DNA of 64,000 nucleotides from Coemansia sp. RSA 1200 (Eukaryota > Kickxellomycota > Kickxellomycetes > Kickxellales > Kickxellaceae). Where the stretch lies: assembly GCA_027578915.1 (NCBI GenBank), contig JANBTT010000007.1, positions 1 through 64,000 on the forward strand, in the 5' to 3' direction. Position 1 is the first letter of the stretch. The number at the start of each line of letters is the position of its first letter. A program made the translations under genes and the position numbers. The notes beneath the pieces were generated by a model. It was not told the DNA's origin. It saw only the letters and a program-made list of their open reading frames with translations, and ran no database searches. Below are positions 20,201-33,289 of the stretch, one piece after another.

Positions 20201-23200
20201 CGGTCTACGGCAAAAGATTTTTGCCAAGGCAAAGAAAATAAAAAGAAGTTAGAGCAGAATCAAGTTGGGTCATACGGATATCACCGGCTGTGGCGACAGC
20301 CCTTCCAAACCTTCCATCGAGTGAAGAAGATGTTTACTCAGGCAACAATGTAGCAGCAGCTACCTATTTGCTTGGCAGGCATGTATACATGTCATTTTCA
20401 TCTTGTGCATAGAAACGGACATCTGATATATTATCCTTGGACAACGTAAAACAACAAAAGCGCAATGGAGCACGGCAGAAGGAGCATATGGAACGGGTGC
20501 AGGACACTTCTGCGTGATCTGTATGTGGGGGAAATGAGTGGGGCTTCACGACGCATCAGCACAATACGAGCGAAATAACAATTACCTTGTAAATTTGGGC
20601 CAACTGGGGGAGAGAAAATCTGCAATGAGAACAGAATGTTGCTACTGGCAAGAGGCACATGTGAGCACAACATAATCTGCGCGTGTGCATAATGTTGAAC
20701 ATGTAATGTAATGATATGCATGTGTCTGGCTGTCTTCTCATTTTTTTCACAGGCTAAACATGGAGCTTGTCGCTTTCACTTTCGTTCAACACGCTCCTGA
20801 TCTTCCCTTTTCGTCAAAACGGGGAATGAGAGGTAATGTTTTCTGTAGAAAAAAGAAACCACTGGAGGCTGTCCACCACCAACATACTTAACATGGCTCG
20901 TGTGGGGAAGAGAGACATTGCTCTGGTTATGCAGGCTTACGTATTTGGGTTACAGCATTGGTAGAAAGTATGTTTCTGCTTGTTGACGGCCATTTTGAAT
21001 CTGAATTGGACAATCGGAAACGCAAGAGACATACAGGAAATGAGCACCCGTGTGAATTTAGTTAACATTCAATGCCATACCATGTTTCAAAAGTCATTTC
21101 CCCTGTATCCAGAAATCAAAATGTAACTATTATTCATTTTTTGTTTATCTTTTGATTACAGGCTTTACCGGCACGTATTGCATGGGGAAAGGGATGTTGG
21201 TTGGTTTAGAAACCATGTTTTCGATCGTGGCCCATGTCTATTATCATAATCAGCATAATCACTGTCACTAATCGCTATGTTGCTCTGGTCTAGAACAAGA
21301 CAACAGAAACAAAAATAAAGAATTTTAATCTAATAGTGAACGAGCGCCTTTTTATTATAGTTCTGAGCACACTTTAAAAAACACATGGCCAATGGATTAA
21401 TTAAAAGATGTGACACAGAAAAAAACGTCGGGGGCAAAAGGGCGGACCAAGGATACCCAGACCAGCAATAGAAATTCCCCGGAGTTAGTCACAAAACACG
21501 GAAATCCTTGTTAGCAGTAACATCATTTATTTCATTGCCGCAAAAGAAACACAAGAAAAAAACAGTCATGTCAATAAGCCAACGGGACTTTGCGTGGAGA
21601 GGGGAGTTCGGAATTGGTGATGTAGGTGGGATGTGCGCAACTCCGAGAATGCGAAAAAGGGGGAGAGTATATTAGATTGCAAACGATAGCAGGTTGTCTG
21701 TCTCCAATTCCTCTGCTTTTGCGATGCAACAACGAACAGATATGAATGGCATCATCAAACGTTGTTATGAAACGAGTGGGTGTAATATGGATACAGCGCT
21801 ATAAGGCTGGTGTCTAAGCAGCGCTCTGCAATACAGCAGTCCCAAGAAAGATTTTTGAATTTGCAAGCCCAGCAAGTGGCACAGCTGCCAAGTGTGACTA
21901 CATACGCCAATCCTCTCATTTCGGCATACAAAACTTGGAATTCAAGATGGACAGCGTCTTAAAATCTACAATAAATAGAAAAGGCACACCCAGTCGCTAT
22001 TTCTGCGTTTGAAAGCATGAATGATAAACATAATTTTTTTATAAAACAAGAGCGGCGATAGTGTTGCATATTGGAGAGCGATTATGCGGATTTGCCGTAA
22101 AGCCTTGACGACATACCACTAATATCGCCGCAGGTCATTTGTCTTGTGTTTATTTCATTTGTTTGTTCAATTGTTTGATTAGACATATCTACCTCATTAA
22201 GGCAGTTGCAATAAATTCAGCACTCGTGGATACATGGACGAATGGCCTACAAATTAACCAGAAATTTACCGCCCATTGACAGATGGCTGTTCTACATCAG
22301 GCAGCATGCTGACGCACGGTCGGCTTGGCTAGTGAATCTCTCGGGTATATCCCAGGCCAGTGCAGGAGCATGTCGGTGATAAAGCCCGTTGTTCTTCTGA
22401 CACCGCGGCGTTCGGTCATAACGCGGTGATTCAAACAGCATGGGGATGATAATAGTAGCAGTGCAGAAAGCAGGGGGCAATGGGCCCAATGCGAATGGAG
22501 TGTGCTTGGGGAGGAAGAGGAGGAGAGAATGCGCTGCTTGTCTCCTTCCCCAACGCGGCAACCACTAGACCCGGCGTTCAGTGGATGTGAGGAGATTGGA
22601 GATGGCGCAACACAGCCCGAACGGACTACGGACGATTTCTCCTCTAATCGGGGAGGCAACAGCCGTCCATCCATCCACTCAACTCACATTCTGCCAAACT
22701 AACCTGACCAGCGGGTGTCCACTCTTCGCCTGTCGATAGCCCACGCATGGCAGAGGAGGAGGAACAGCGGCAGTTGGCTGCTGTTGGTCTGTTATCTTGA
22801 ATCTACTCTTTCATTCGATGGTTCAACCACTTGCAGATAAAAAAGTGGGGTTTCCATTTTTCTGAGCACAATAAGCGCAGAGGAAAAAAAAGCCCTCCCC
22901 TAGACAGCGCGGATTTCGTGGGTTGATTGGCCAGTAATGGCGTGCGGAGTTGCTTACCCCCGCTATTCCGGGCACGCCACAGCCCCCCTTCCCCTTAAAA
23001 CGCACAAGCGCGCCTTGGAGGGAGGGGGAAGATGGGGCAACCGATGGCTGCAAGCACGGCTGGTGCCAAGCTGGGAAAGGAAAAGGAGAAGGAAAGGATT
23101 TCACGCTTCTGGCGCACCCAAATTGCGGCTGGATAGCATTATTATTATTATCCTTTTAGTAGGTGTCAGCGTGCAAAAAGGCACACCGCAGGCAAGGAAG

Positions 23201-23943
23201 GAAACCCGCGGGCAGGAAAAACAAGAGTGCGAAATAACAGGCCTTCTTGCCTGCCTTTTTAGATAGGACCAAACAAACACACTTTTGCATATTGCATTCG
23301 CATTTTGTTATTTTTTCGGAAGCTCTGCCAGCCTTACGCGCCCTTGTTTTTTTGCCCACCAAATTCCATCTAGGCAAGGCCAGTGCGAAACTGCTCATCA
23401 CCTACCAAATAACGCCGCCTCTCCCAATTACAACAGCAAAAAAGCGTATGCCGATTTCCGGGCATTTGCTTACCTTTTGTTATTCCAAAAAGACTCCAGG
23501 ATATATAAAACAGACGATGTTTTCTCGCCATCTGCTCTAGCCCCTTTCTCTCATATTTTTTTTCGAGTTCAAACCGAGCGAAGCTTTTATTATTTTTCTC
23601 TTCAACGATCCAAAGCTAGTTTTCTTCTTCTTATCATTGCTGTAATAGCAAGGGATAACGCTTGTCTTTTATCGTTTCTCCTTTCTTACTGTCTTGGTTT
23701 CTTCTCCTCTGACATGACTCTCGAGTGCACTGTTGTATTCTGGGCCTGAGTGAACAAAAAACTATCTGTGATCTGAATCGGACATCTTTTCTATCTTTTC
23801 TTTATACACGGACGCATCTTGCTAGCATTCCCCCCTGCCGGTTCTGGTAGCTCGCTAATAATAGGCAAAACACGAGAGGGAGGAGGTATTTCTTTTCTTT
23901 CTCTCTTTTTTTTCCTTTTCTTCATCTCCATATACACCGAGCC
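17257..23943. other. 6.7 kb gene-poor AT-rich region upstream of SPC25 and PMA1
   Basis: The longest stretch of the window without a supportable gene. Sequence is AT-rich up to about 22,250 and more GC-rich from 22,280 to 23,240. Open frames at 19056-19439 (127 codons) and 19504-19983 (159 codons) match nothing I know and have no conserved look. The right end carries promoter-like signals for the H+-ATPase gene: a CCAAT-type ATTGG at about 22,926, a TATA box at 23502 and pyrimidine-rich tracts from 23,540 to 23,930. I see no tRNA, rRNA or complete transposon. Confidence 0.45.
23502..23510 (+). promoter_or_regulatory. TATA box of the H+-ATPase gene
   Basis: TATATAAAA lies 434 bases before the ATG at 23944, followed by a long pyrimidine-rich leader. 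A strong TATA fits a highly expressed gene. Assignment is by position and sequence only. Confidence 0.55.
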
Positions 23944-26900
23944 ATGAGCACCCCGCAAAACGAAAAGGCACCTCCTGCCAGCTCGTCCAACTCGGGCGGC
24001 GGGAATGGCGGCTCCGATGATGTTGCTACTCTCAACGTCGACCCAAACACTCTGACGGTCACTGATCTCTACGACAAGGAGAAGTTTGACCTCGAGACTA
24101 TGGACAACAAGCTTGTTTTCCAGTTGCTCCAAACCTCGCCTGAGGGTCTGACTCAGGCAGAGGCCACTGCTCGTATTGACAAGGTAGGAAGATGTTCTAT
24201 TTCGCCATCTCTTGTGTACTATTTTATCTGCTGTATTCCATGTTATCACATTCCCCCTCTGACGCCCTTGCGCTCGTGGCTGCTAAAGGGATATAGGTGC
24301 TTGTTGTGGTAAAGCTAGTAGTGGCATTGGCCTCATTCTTTTTCCCTACCTTATCGCTAGCTTTTCTTAAAAGTTGTACAAGTGTCCTAGCTCCCCTCTC
24401 CCCTTTCTTTGACCAACAGAATCGTAGTAGGATCTATAATGTGTTTTGTTTGTTAGTTTTCCCTCTCTCCCATCCATATTTCCTCACTTTGTGCCACATT
24501 CCTCGCATGGAAGAAGTACTGGATTTTTCTTCTATTCTTTCTTTTGTATGCTGCGTACAAACCAAAGCTGACTGCTTGTTTGTACTGGCCAGAACGAGAA
24601 CAATCGTGGGGTTTTCCCTCTATCTTTTTTACCATTCATATTGGGATATTGGGGTCACAGCTTTTTGTCAGCCAAACACAGCAGTTCTTCCCCTTCTTTC
24701 CCTACACTCTCCCTCTGGAGCAGAAAAGTAGAATAATCTCCTTAATCTGCTTGCTACCTGTCGTTTTTAGCTCAGTTTGCTTGTTTGTTGCTTTTTGCTG
24801 CTGCCAGCAAAAGAAGAGCATGCGAGTTTTGAAAGGAGAGATGGTTTTCTACAGAGTGATCGGCGTGAATAATATAAGGGCTAAGAGGGGGAGGGGCTGG
24901 GGGGTTGCCTCTGTTTCAGAATCATTAATATCGACAACCGCGGATCTTGAGCCGAACGACCTGTTACAAAACAGCAGCAGTGATCTATATGACTGTATTA
25001 CTAACTAGAAGACTATCTGAATGGCTCGAAAATGCACGCTTCTATCTTTTTTTCCTATCATCGGTTTGTAGTTTGGACAAAACAAGCTCCCTGAAAAGAA
25101 GGTCAACCCGCTTTTCATGTTCCTTTCCTTCATGTGGAATCCGCTTTCGTGGGTGATGGAGGCAGCGGCGCTGGTCGCTATTGTGCTAAGTAACGGACAG
25201 GGAATGGCCCCAGATTGGCAAGACTTTATCGGTATCATTCTTCTTCTGCTCATCAACTCGTGCATCGGGTTCTACGAGGAGCGTGGAGCCGGAAAGGCTG
25301 TAGAGGCCCTGATGGCGGCACTTGCGCCTCAATGCAAGGTCAAGCGCGACGGCAAATGGGAGACAATGGAGGCAGCCAACCTTGTTCCTGGCGATGTCAT
25401 CTCCATTGGCATTGGTGATGTCATTCCTGCCGACTCGCGTATGATTATTTCCAACAACGTCAAGATCGATCAGGCAGCGCTGACTGGTGAGTCGCTTCCT
25501 GTTGGCAAGGAGCCCGGCGATGAGGTCTTCTCAGGATCCACTGTCAAGCAGGGCGAGGCCGAGGCTGTTGTGATTGGAACTGGATTGAACACGTTCTTTG
25601 GTCGTGCAGCGTCGCTTGTGGCCAGCGCCAACGAAGGCATGGGTCATCTGCAGCAGGTTCTGGCCAAGATCGGTAACTTCTGTATCTGCTCGATTGCCAT
25701 CTTCCTGGTTGCCGAGATCTTTGTCATGTACCCCGGATTCAGATACAGGTACCGGCGTGGTATGAACAACCTGCTTGTGTTGCTGATTGGCGGAATCCCC
25801 ATTGCGATGCCAACGGTGCTGTCTGTGACGCTTGCGATTGGTGCCAAGCAGCTTGCTGAGCACAAGGCCATTGTCACGCGCATGTCGGCGATTGAGGAAC
25901 TTGCCGGTGTGACGATTCTTTGCTCGGACAAGACCGGAACTCTTACTCTGAACGAGCTCACCATCAAGACTGATGCAGTGAAGCAGTACTCTGACCTATC
26001 TATCGACGACATTCTGCTGTTCTCGGCGTACGCGTCGCGCACAGAGAATCCGGATGCGATTGACAAGTCTGTTGTTGGGTCCCTGCCGAACCCTTCGATG
26101 GCACGCGACGGTATCGATCTACTGGACTTTATTCCGTTTAACCCGGTTGACAAGCGCACGCAGGCAACGTACCGCCGCCACTCTGACGGCACCGTGCACC
26201 GTGTCACCAAGGGCATGAGCCAGGTTATCCTCGAACTGTGCACACGCGACATGTCGCCCGACATCGAGCGGCAGCTGCATGCGGACGTTGACGAGTTTGC
26301 GATGCGCGGACTCCGCGCGCTGGCTGTTGCTGAGGAGAGCGTGCCGTCTGGCGACATTGAGAGCGAGGGATCGGGATTCCGTCTGGTTGGTCTGCTTCCG
26401 ATCTTTGATCCTCCGCGTCACGATACGAAGGAAACCATCGACCGCGCCATCACTCTTGGCGTCCACGTCAAGATGATCACTGGTGACCAGCTGGCTATTG
26501 CAAAGGAGACCGGTCGCGAACTGGGCATGGGTGACACCATGTACAAGGCATCGATTCTGAACAAGCCTGAGGAGCTGCAGGGCATTGCCAACTCTGTTGA
26601 CGAGCTTGTTCTGCGCGCCGACGGGTTTGCCGGCGTGTACCCTGAGCACAAGTACGAGATTGTCGAGCGCCTGCAGAACCTGGGTCACCTGGTTGCAATG
26701 ACTGGCGACGGTGTCAACGATGCGCCAGCGCTGGCCAAGGCCAACGTCGGTGTTGCCGTGGCGGATGCTTCGGATGCTGCACGCTCTGCGGCAGATATTG
26801 TGCTTACCGAGGCTGGTCTGTCAACGATTATCGAGGCCTTCATCCACTCGCGCATTATCTTCCAGCGCATGCGCAACTACGCCATCTACACGTGCTCGGT

Positions 26901-27801
26901 CACCATCCGTATTGTCACGACGTTCTCAATCCTCGTGTTTGCCTTCAAGTTCGACTTCCCTCCGTTCCTTGTTCTGATTCTCGCCTTCATCAACGACGGC
27001 ACGATGATGACCATTTCTACCGATCGTGTTAGCCCGTCAAAGCACCCCAACGCTTGGAACCTCAAGGAGATCTTCTCCTACGCCATCGTCTACGGTTGCT
27101 ATCTGACGCTGTCTACGCTGATCTTCTTCATCGTGATCGACAAGTCCAACTTCTTCCAACGCCATGGATGCAAGGCCTTCTCCAACCACAACGACTTTAG
27201 CTTCCACTCGGTCATCTACCTGCAAGTATCGATCCTGTCGCAGGCGCTTATCTTTGTGACTCGTGCACAGGGCTTCTTCTTCATGGAGCGGCCATCGGTG
27301 TTCCTGATGTGTGCCTTTGTTCTCGCCCAGTTTGTTGCCACTATCATCACGGTGTACGCGAGCTGGGGATTCACCGAGATCAGGTCCGCCGGGTGGCACT
27401 GGGCCGGCGCCGTCTGGATCTGGGACATTGTTTGGTTCGTTCCTCTCGATTTCATCAAATTCGGCATGGCCGGCATTATCCGGCGCTTTGCAGCCGCCAG
27501 CAGCCCTCCCGCTCCTGGAATGCCAGTCTCGAGCGATCAGGTCGAACTTGCCCGCCAACGCACCCGCATGTCAGTGGAGGCTGCGCAGAACGTCACTCGT
27601 ATCTCCACGATTCCCTCCCGCGGTGCCTCGTACTATGCTCCCAATATGCATGACCACGTCTCGCATCGTCGTAACTTTGGTGCCCGTGTCAAGCATATGA
27701 TTACGAAGACCGGGAAACGCCTTAATATGGACAATAACGAGCTGCGTCGTCTGCAGAGTACTCAGGCGCAGGCTGCTTCGCGTGTGCTTACAAACAATTA
27801 G
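23944..27801 (+). CDS. PMA1: Plasma-membrane H+-ATPase (P3A-type), plant-like branch
   Basis: CDS join(23944..24183, 25072..27801), 989 residues. The 888-nt intron begins GTAGGA after ...ARIDK and ends TTTGTAG before FGQNKLPEKK, restoring the conserved block. Shown motifs: TGES at 218-221, phosphorylation site CSDKTGTLT with Asp366, TGDQLAIAKETGRELGMG, and the hinge GDGVNDAPAL. The pump expels protons across the plasma membrane using ATP and energises secondary transport. Many blocks (EALMAALAP, LVPGDVISI, QVLAKIGNFCICSIAI, YASWGF) read like plant and protist AHA pumps rather than yeast Pma1. The C-terminal tail (about 890-989) is Gln/Arg-rich and unlike both the yeast tail and the plant 14-3-3 site, so its regulation is unclear. 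Confidence 0.92.
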
Positions 27802-28170
27802 TGTCTTTTTCTTTCTTATTTCGAATTTCTTTTTAATAATTACACCTTTTTACAACTAGAACATTATGTGTGGTGGTGATGATTTTTTGCCATAAGCCAT
27901 GTATGCACTGCGCATGCAGACAAGTTTCCGGCATGGGCTTTTAGAATTAAACAAAATAAAAAGAACCGCTTTTGCCAGCTTGAAAATAATAAACTAGCTT
28001 TCTTTTTTTTTGTCATTGTCGCCATCTACTCTTTCGTTTCGTTTCGTTTCCCTTATTTCTACTTTCTTCTATTGCATTCCTCATTAATAATACTTTTTTC
28101 TTTCTATTTCAAGCTCGTTGATCTTGATACTACTAGTTGCTCACCAAACTTGCGGGGGGTGAATGGAATA
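27802..28170. other. Intergenic between PMA1 and ATG17
   Basis: Terminator region of the H+-ATPase gene (T-rich and AATAAT-like signals soon after 27801) and the ATG17 promoter, which contains a short TTTCG repeat at about 28,033-28,050. No gene seen. Confidence 0.4.
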
Positions 28171-29709
28171 ATGGCGACCCTTGAGAAGCTGACAAGACTG
28201 TCGGAGCCTTCCATCCAGGGAGCACATCGTGCAAAGGAGGCAATACGGAAGGCAAGGCAGGCGTTGGACCGGAGCTACGACGATTACAAACAGATATACG
28301 ATATGCATCCAAAGCTTTCGTTTCTAATAGCGGACAACCAGACACAATTGCAGGCAAGTACCACATACACACTATCTTTACCAAGATAGTTAAATGGAAC
28401 AAGAGAAGATAGATAATAACAAACAACCGTTGTGTGTAAATGCCAATGAATGAGTCCTAATAAGCTGGATGAATGGAAATGAAAATGGAAATGGAAATGA
28501 AACTCGTGGTAGGTTTGCAAGCGAATCAAGGACAAGCTCAAACAGTATCTGGACGAGATAGAAAGCACGGTGGATGAACGGAAACAAAGGGCCGATGAGT
28601 TTGAGCGAGAGATGGCCATGGTAATCGAGCTGTTAAAGAGTCGGGAGGTTGCAGAAAAGGAACTACACAGCCAGTACTTGGCAAGCGCCAGCGTAACCGG
28701 AGGAAACATAGAGGCAGGATCAATCGAAAAGCAGAAGAATGTGAAAAAGAAGCACACGTTATATGACCATATTGACCAGGATGCCGTCAGCTCCGTGGAG
28801 GCGCGGACGCGGGAATGTGTGGGTCTGCTGCTCCAAGAGGCCACGGATGCAACCAGGGAGCTGTGCAGAAGTGCGCTTGAGCAGATGGACAGGATCGAGA
28901 TCCCGGCACCCGAGGATATCAGCGTCACGTGGGCCGGGGTGCGGGATATCGGTCGGCTTGTGGAGGAGTCCCGCAGCGCAGTCACCGACATGGAGCAGGA
29001 TCTCGCATCGGTGGAAAGACACTGCGACCAGCTACGCGACACGATCCGCGATCTGGAGGCCGATGGCGAGAGCGTTCTGAGCATGGACGACTACAATGTG
29101 CTTTTGCGGGACACGGAGGAGATACCAGCAATTGTGGAGGAGCTACATGCGATACTGGAGTCGGTTCAGCAGCGCGCAGAGGAGATCAATGTGCGGTTTC
29201 TGCAGTACACTGCATTTTTTGACGACAACAAGCGGCGGTTTGAAGTGGTGACAAGCGTAGCCGAGGTGGCCAGCAATTTCACGCAAACGGCAACCGAGTC
29301 GCACATGCGTTTGGAGGACGTTGTAGGCGAGGCCGAGGCTGCGCTCAGCGACACGTGGGGCCTGATCTCGTGGTACCGGAGCTTTCACAGCGCATACGAT
29401 AGTCTGATCGAGGAGATGCAGAGACGACGAATGGTGCAGCGGCTCCATCAGACAGAGATCGAGGATATGCGTGCGCGACTGGAGGCCATGTATATGGATG
29501 AAGTGCGTGCGCGGGCCGAGTTTGTTGATCGAGCGGGTCCGTTCCTGCCGAGTGATCTGTGTCCGTTTATCCAGGACCCGCCGCCTTATTTCTCTGTTGA
29601 AGAGGCCGGCGACGTTGCGCGGATGCCGTTGCTGCAGTCGCACGAGACCGGGTACTCCAAGCGCGCTAGCGCAATGGTTGTTGTCGAGGACTCTGTGCCG
29701 CCCAGCTAG
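28171..29709 (+). CDS. ATG17: Autophagy scaffold Atg17
   Basis: CDS join(28171..28353, 28513..29709), 459 residues. The 159-nt intron has a GC donor (CAG|GCAAGT) and acceptor GTGGTAG; only this joint keeps the frame (...DNQTQLQ|VCKRIKD...). The protein is almost wholly coiled coil, consistent with the S-shaped Atg17 scaffold (PF04108). The C-terminal block GPFLPSDLCPFIQDPPPYF resembles the conserved end of the Atg17 family. Atg17 organises the Atg1 kinase complex at the phagophore assembly site on starvation. An upstream in-frame extension to 28072 exists, but ATG 28171 (MATLEKLTRL) gives the family-like beginning. The identification rests on that C-terminal block and the helical architecture. 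Confidence 0.72.
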
Positions 29710-30553
29710 CGAGAGAAAATATGGAGAGGAAAGCACACAGACAAGCTGGCCCTGAAAAAGGGGCGGCGCTTCATAGAACATGGCTTGGCTCCATGCATGA
29801 ATAGAGCTTGGGCTTGCCAGCCACGTGGCAGAGATATATGTTGTTGTTTTCTTCCTCTGTTAGTCAGTTAGCTATTTTCCTTGTTCGCCATGCTGGGCTG
29901 ACCGCAATAACCCGAGTACATGCAGGACAGACTAAAAAGTAAGGGGAAAGAGCTGGTTCATTGAATGCTTCTTGTTCTTCAAGTGTCATCCACGCATCCT
30001 TTGGGCCTTTTCTTTTCTTTTTCTAAACAAAATAACCAGACTTTCTCTTTTCATTTATTGTGTGACTGGGGAGAGAGAGAGGAGAGGAAGAAGAAGGCTC
30101 AGACCAAGCAGAATAAAGGTTAAATAGCTTGACTCTGTCTATTCGGTTTGCCCTGTAAGACGGCTTCGTGCTTGCTTTAACTTTTCTATTTTTTTTTCCC
30201 GCTGACGTTATTCCTAAAACCTGGCTCCTGTTTGTTGTGTGTTTTCCCCTCCCACTCACTCCATTTTTTTCATTTTCTCTTCGTCCCTCTTTTTTTCTTT
30301 CCACTCTCACTCGCTCACTCTCTGAAACTTGTACTCCTTTTAAAACATTCTCACACTTTCAGCATCGTATCTTTTTTCTGGTCTTTTCTTGCTTTTTTCT
30401 TTCTTGCAAACGATTAACAGGATACACTTTATTATATCTAGTAACTGGAGGAATAAAGCGTAACTTGCTTATTCTTTTTCTTTCCTTTCTTTTCATATCC
30501 TACAGGACACACGGGGGGCGGCTGTGTGCGTGTGTTATTTCTAATCTATCAGA
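29710..30553. other. Intergenic between ATG17 and epsin gene
   Basis: No gene. The right 350 bases are a strong pyrimidine-rich tract (about 30,180-30,510), the usual leader type here. A GA-rich patch sits at 30,068-30,095. Confidence 0.4.
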
Positions 30554-33257
30554 ATGTCGGCAAAAGGAGTTCTTCGCACTGTGTAAGTTCCCTTCGTATT
30601 TCCCTATTTGTTTTTTGTGTGACAGAAATGAAGACATTGCAAATATTGCTAATCGTGAACAGGGGTACCTGCTCTAATTTTGCGCTCTATAGGAAGAATT
30701 ACACAAAGGGCTACTCGCCCATGCAGATGAAGGCACGCGAGGCAACTTCAAATGACCTGTCGACTCCCTCTTCCTTTCTTATGAGCGAGCTTGCGCAGGC
30801 CACATACAACGAGTAAGTTGGTTTATTGTTATTTCTCTTGGCCCCCCGTTCTTATTTTCTAATATCTGGGAGATAAAAAAGGGGGCGGGCATTTAGTGTC
30901 CAAACCCTTTATGCTTTTATGCTATTTTACTAGCCTAAAGAATAAAACACATTCGTCAATGCTCGAAACAAAGGGGGCAGCCAAGCTCTTTGTATGAACT
31001 CGCTAGGCGCTCTTCTTTGGCAGGAATAATAAGAAGGGGGGTTTTCTTACTTCCTTCTCTCTTTTGTGCCTTTAGGGCTTTCTTGGCAGGGATGACGCCC
31101 TCTTATTTCTTTCATTCTTTTTGTTATTGGCATGGCCCGTTGACAAATACCACTAACATCCCTTTGTTTATTGACGTGTACCTGTTGGTTTCTATCCATG
31201 GTGGGTGGTTTTATTTTCTTATTTCTTCTTGGTGATGGGGGGATGCTTGATAACACCTAATCATGAGTAGGGCGGACTTTCTGGGCATTATGGAGATCAT
31301 CGACAAACGCATGAACGACAAAGGGAAATACTGGCGGCATGTTTTCAAATCGCTCGTAGTGCTCCGGTTTCTAGTAGTTTCGGGGTCGCCCTACGTTGTA
31401 GAGTACGCAATTGACAATCTGTTTGTCGTGAGAACGCTCTGCGAGTTCCAGCACATCGACGACAGCGGGTATGATCGGGGCCAGAATGTACGCGACAAGG
31501 CAAAGGAGTTAACGGCACTCTTGTCGGACCGCGAAAACATAAAGGAGGCGCGTAAGGCGGATGGTGCGGGAGGACGTATGGATATGGGGTTTGGGTCTCC
31601 GATGGCTGGATACAACAATGGGTATGCCAGCAGCAGCAGTCGCATTCCATACGGCGGCAGCTCCAGAATCGATAGACGTGCTGGGCATGGGCGCAGCGGG
31701 AGCATGGCCAACGTGCCCAACCGCTACGGGGATGACGACAACGAGATGCGGATGGCCATCGCTGAGAGCAGACGCACGACAGCGTCGAAGAAGATTCCGA
31801 GGGACTATGATGAGGACGCGGCGCTGAAGAAGGCCATTGAGGCAAGTGCGCGGGAGGCCAAGGAGAAGGAGGAGAGCGACAAGCGGTTGTCCCGGAGCGA
31901 GTCTGCTGCCATTAAGAATGCCACCTCCGTATCTGCTGCCGAGGTCGATCTCCTTGGAAGCTTTGACGACGACCATGCTGGTGCTGCGTCAGCTGGCTCT
32001 GGCCCAGGCAGCAACATTAACAATATTGGAATGATGTCGGCTAGCACCAACAGCTTCTCCCAACAGCAACAGCAGTATCAAATGGGCGCCGGTTTACCAT
32101 CCAACAACATGATGTCTTCGTTTGGCAATAACCAGATGGGATCTGGGAGCGCTGGCTTTGATCCGTTTGGTTTGAATACTGCCAACGCCAACGGTAACGG
32201 TTTCAACGCATTTGGCTCTGGTGCTGGCGGAATGGGTGCCAGCGTGGCCGGTTCCAACTACAACACAAACATGTCGATGCCCATGGGAGCCAGCACGCCT
32301 ATGGCGTCGATGGCTGGCAACTCAAACATGTTTGACACGGCGGGTGCGTTTGACACGAGTGGAAACCAGCTGGTTTCGCATAAATTCATGTCCACAACCA
32401 CCATAACCGACACCACGTCCGGCGCACAGAACCCGTTTGGACAGACGACTACGGCGCCCTCTGCGTCTACCAACAACCTGTTTGGCACCGGCCAGACAGG
32501 CGCCAACACCATGGATCTCCTGGGCGGGAGCTCTTCTGGGCTTGGCAGTGGGATGGGTGGTGGCAATAATGCATTCGGCAATGCCGGTGCGTTTGGCGGT
32601 GCATCAGGCACGTTTGGCAGCGCATTTGACGGCGGCATGGCAGCAAAGGCACTGCCGTTTGGCGCAAACCCAAACGACCCCAACTCCAGACTTGCAGAAA
32701 TTGCGCGTAACAGCGAGAAGATTGATCCGTTTGCCAGTCTTGCACTGGGCTCGGCAAGCAGCAATACTGGAGGCAATAATAACAATCCGTTTGGTGCCAC
32801 GTCGTCGAGTACTGTTGGATTTGGTGGCAGCCAGGCAATGGGGGCACCGACCACTTCATTTGCCGGAGGAGGAAGCGCCACGCCGGGAGTATCGAACATG
32901 GGCGGGTTCGGGTCGTCGTCGTTGGTTGATCTGAGTCCGTCGGCGCTGGCTCCATCGGCATCCTTCCAGTCGTTCGGCCACGCCAGCCGAAACCCATTTG
33001 CGGCAGGGACGGGCGGCACCAGTACGCCCCAGCCCAGTCTTAATCAGCTGATGTCTGGTGCGTCGGGTGTTGCCAGCTCCAATGCGATGTCATCGTCCTC
33101 CACTATGTTTAACCAGCAGCAGCAGATGCAGATGCAGAATCCCAATGCAATGATGATGGGAGGAGCTGGCAATGGAGGATACGTAGGAGGAGGAGGAATG
33201 CAGTCGCAACCACAGCAGGCAATGATGATGTACCAGAACGCCCAGCACCAGCAATTT

Positions 33258-33289
<32 letters not shown>

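Noticed and set aside
22292..22702. Overlapping ORFs on both strands
   Set aside because: Mutual shadows in a GC-richer patch; none has a conserved look.
31263..31270. ATG at 31263 as epsin start
   Set aside because: It lies in intron 2; upstream exons restore the complete ENTH domain.
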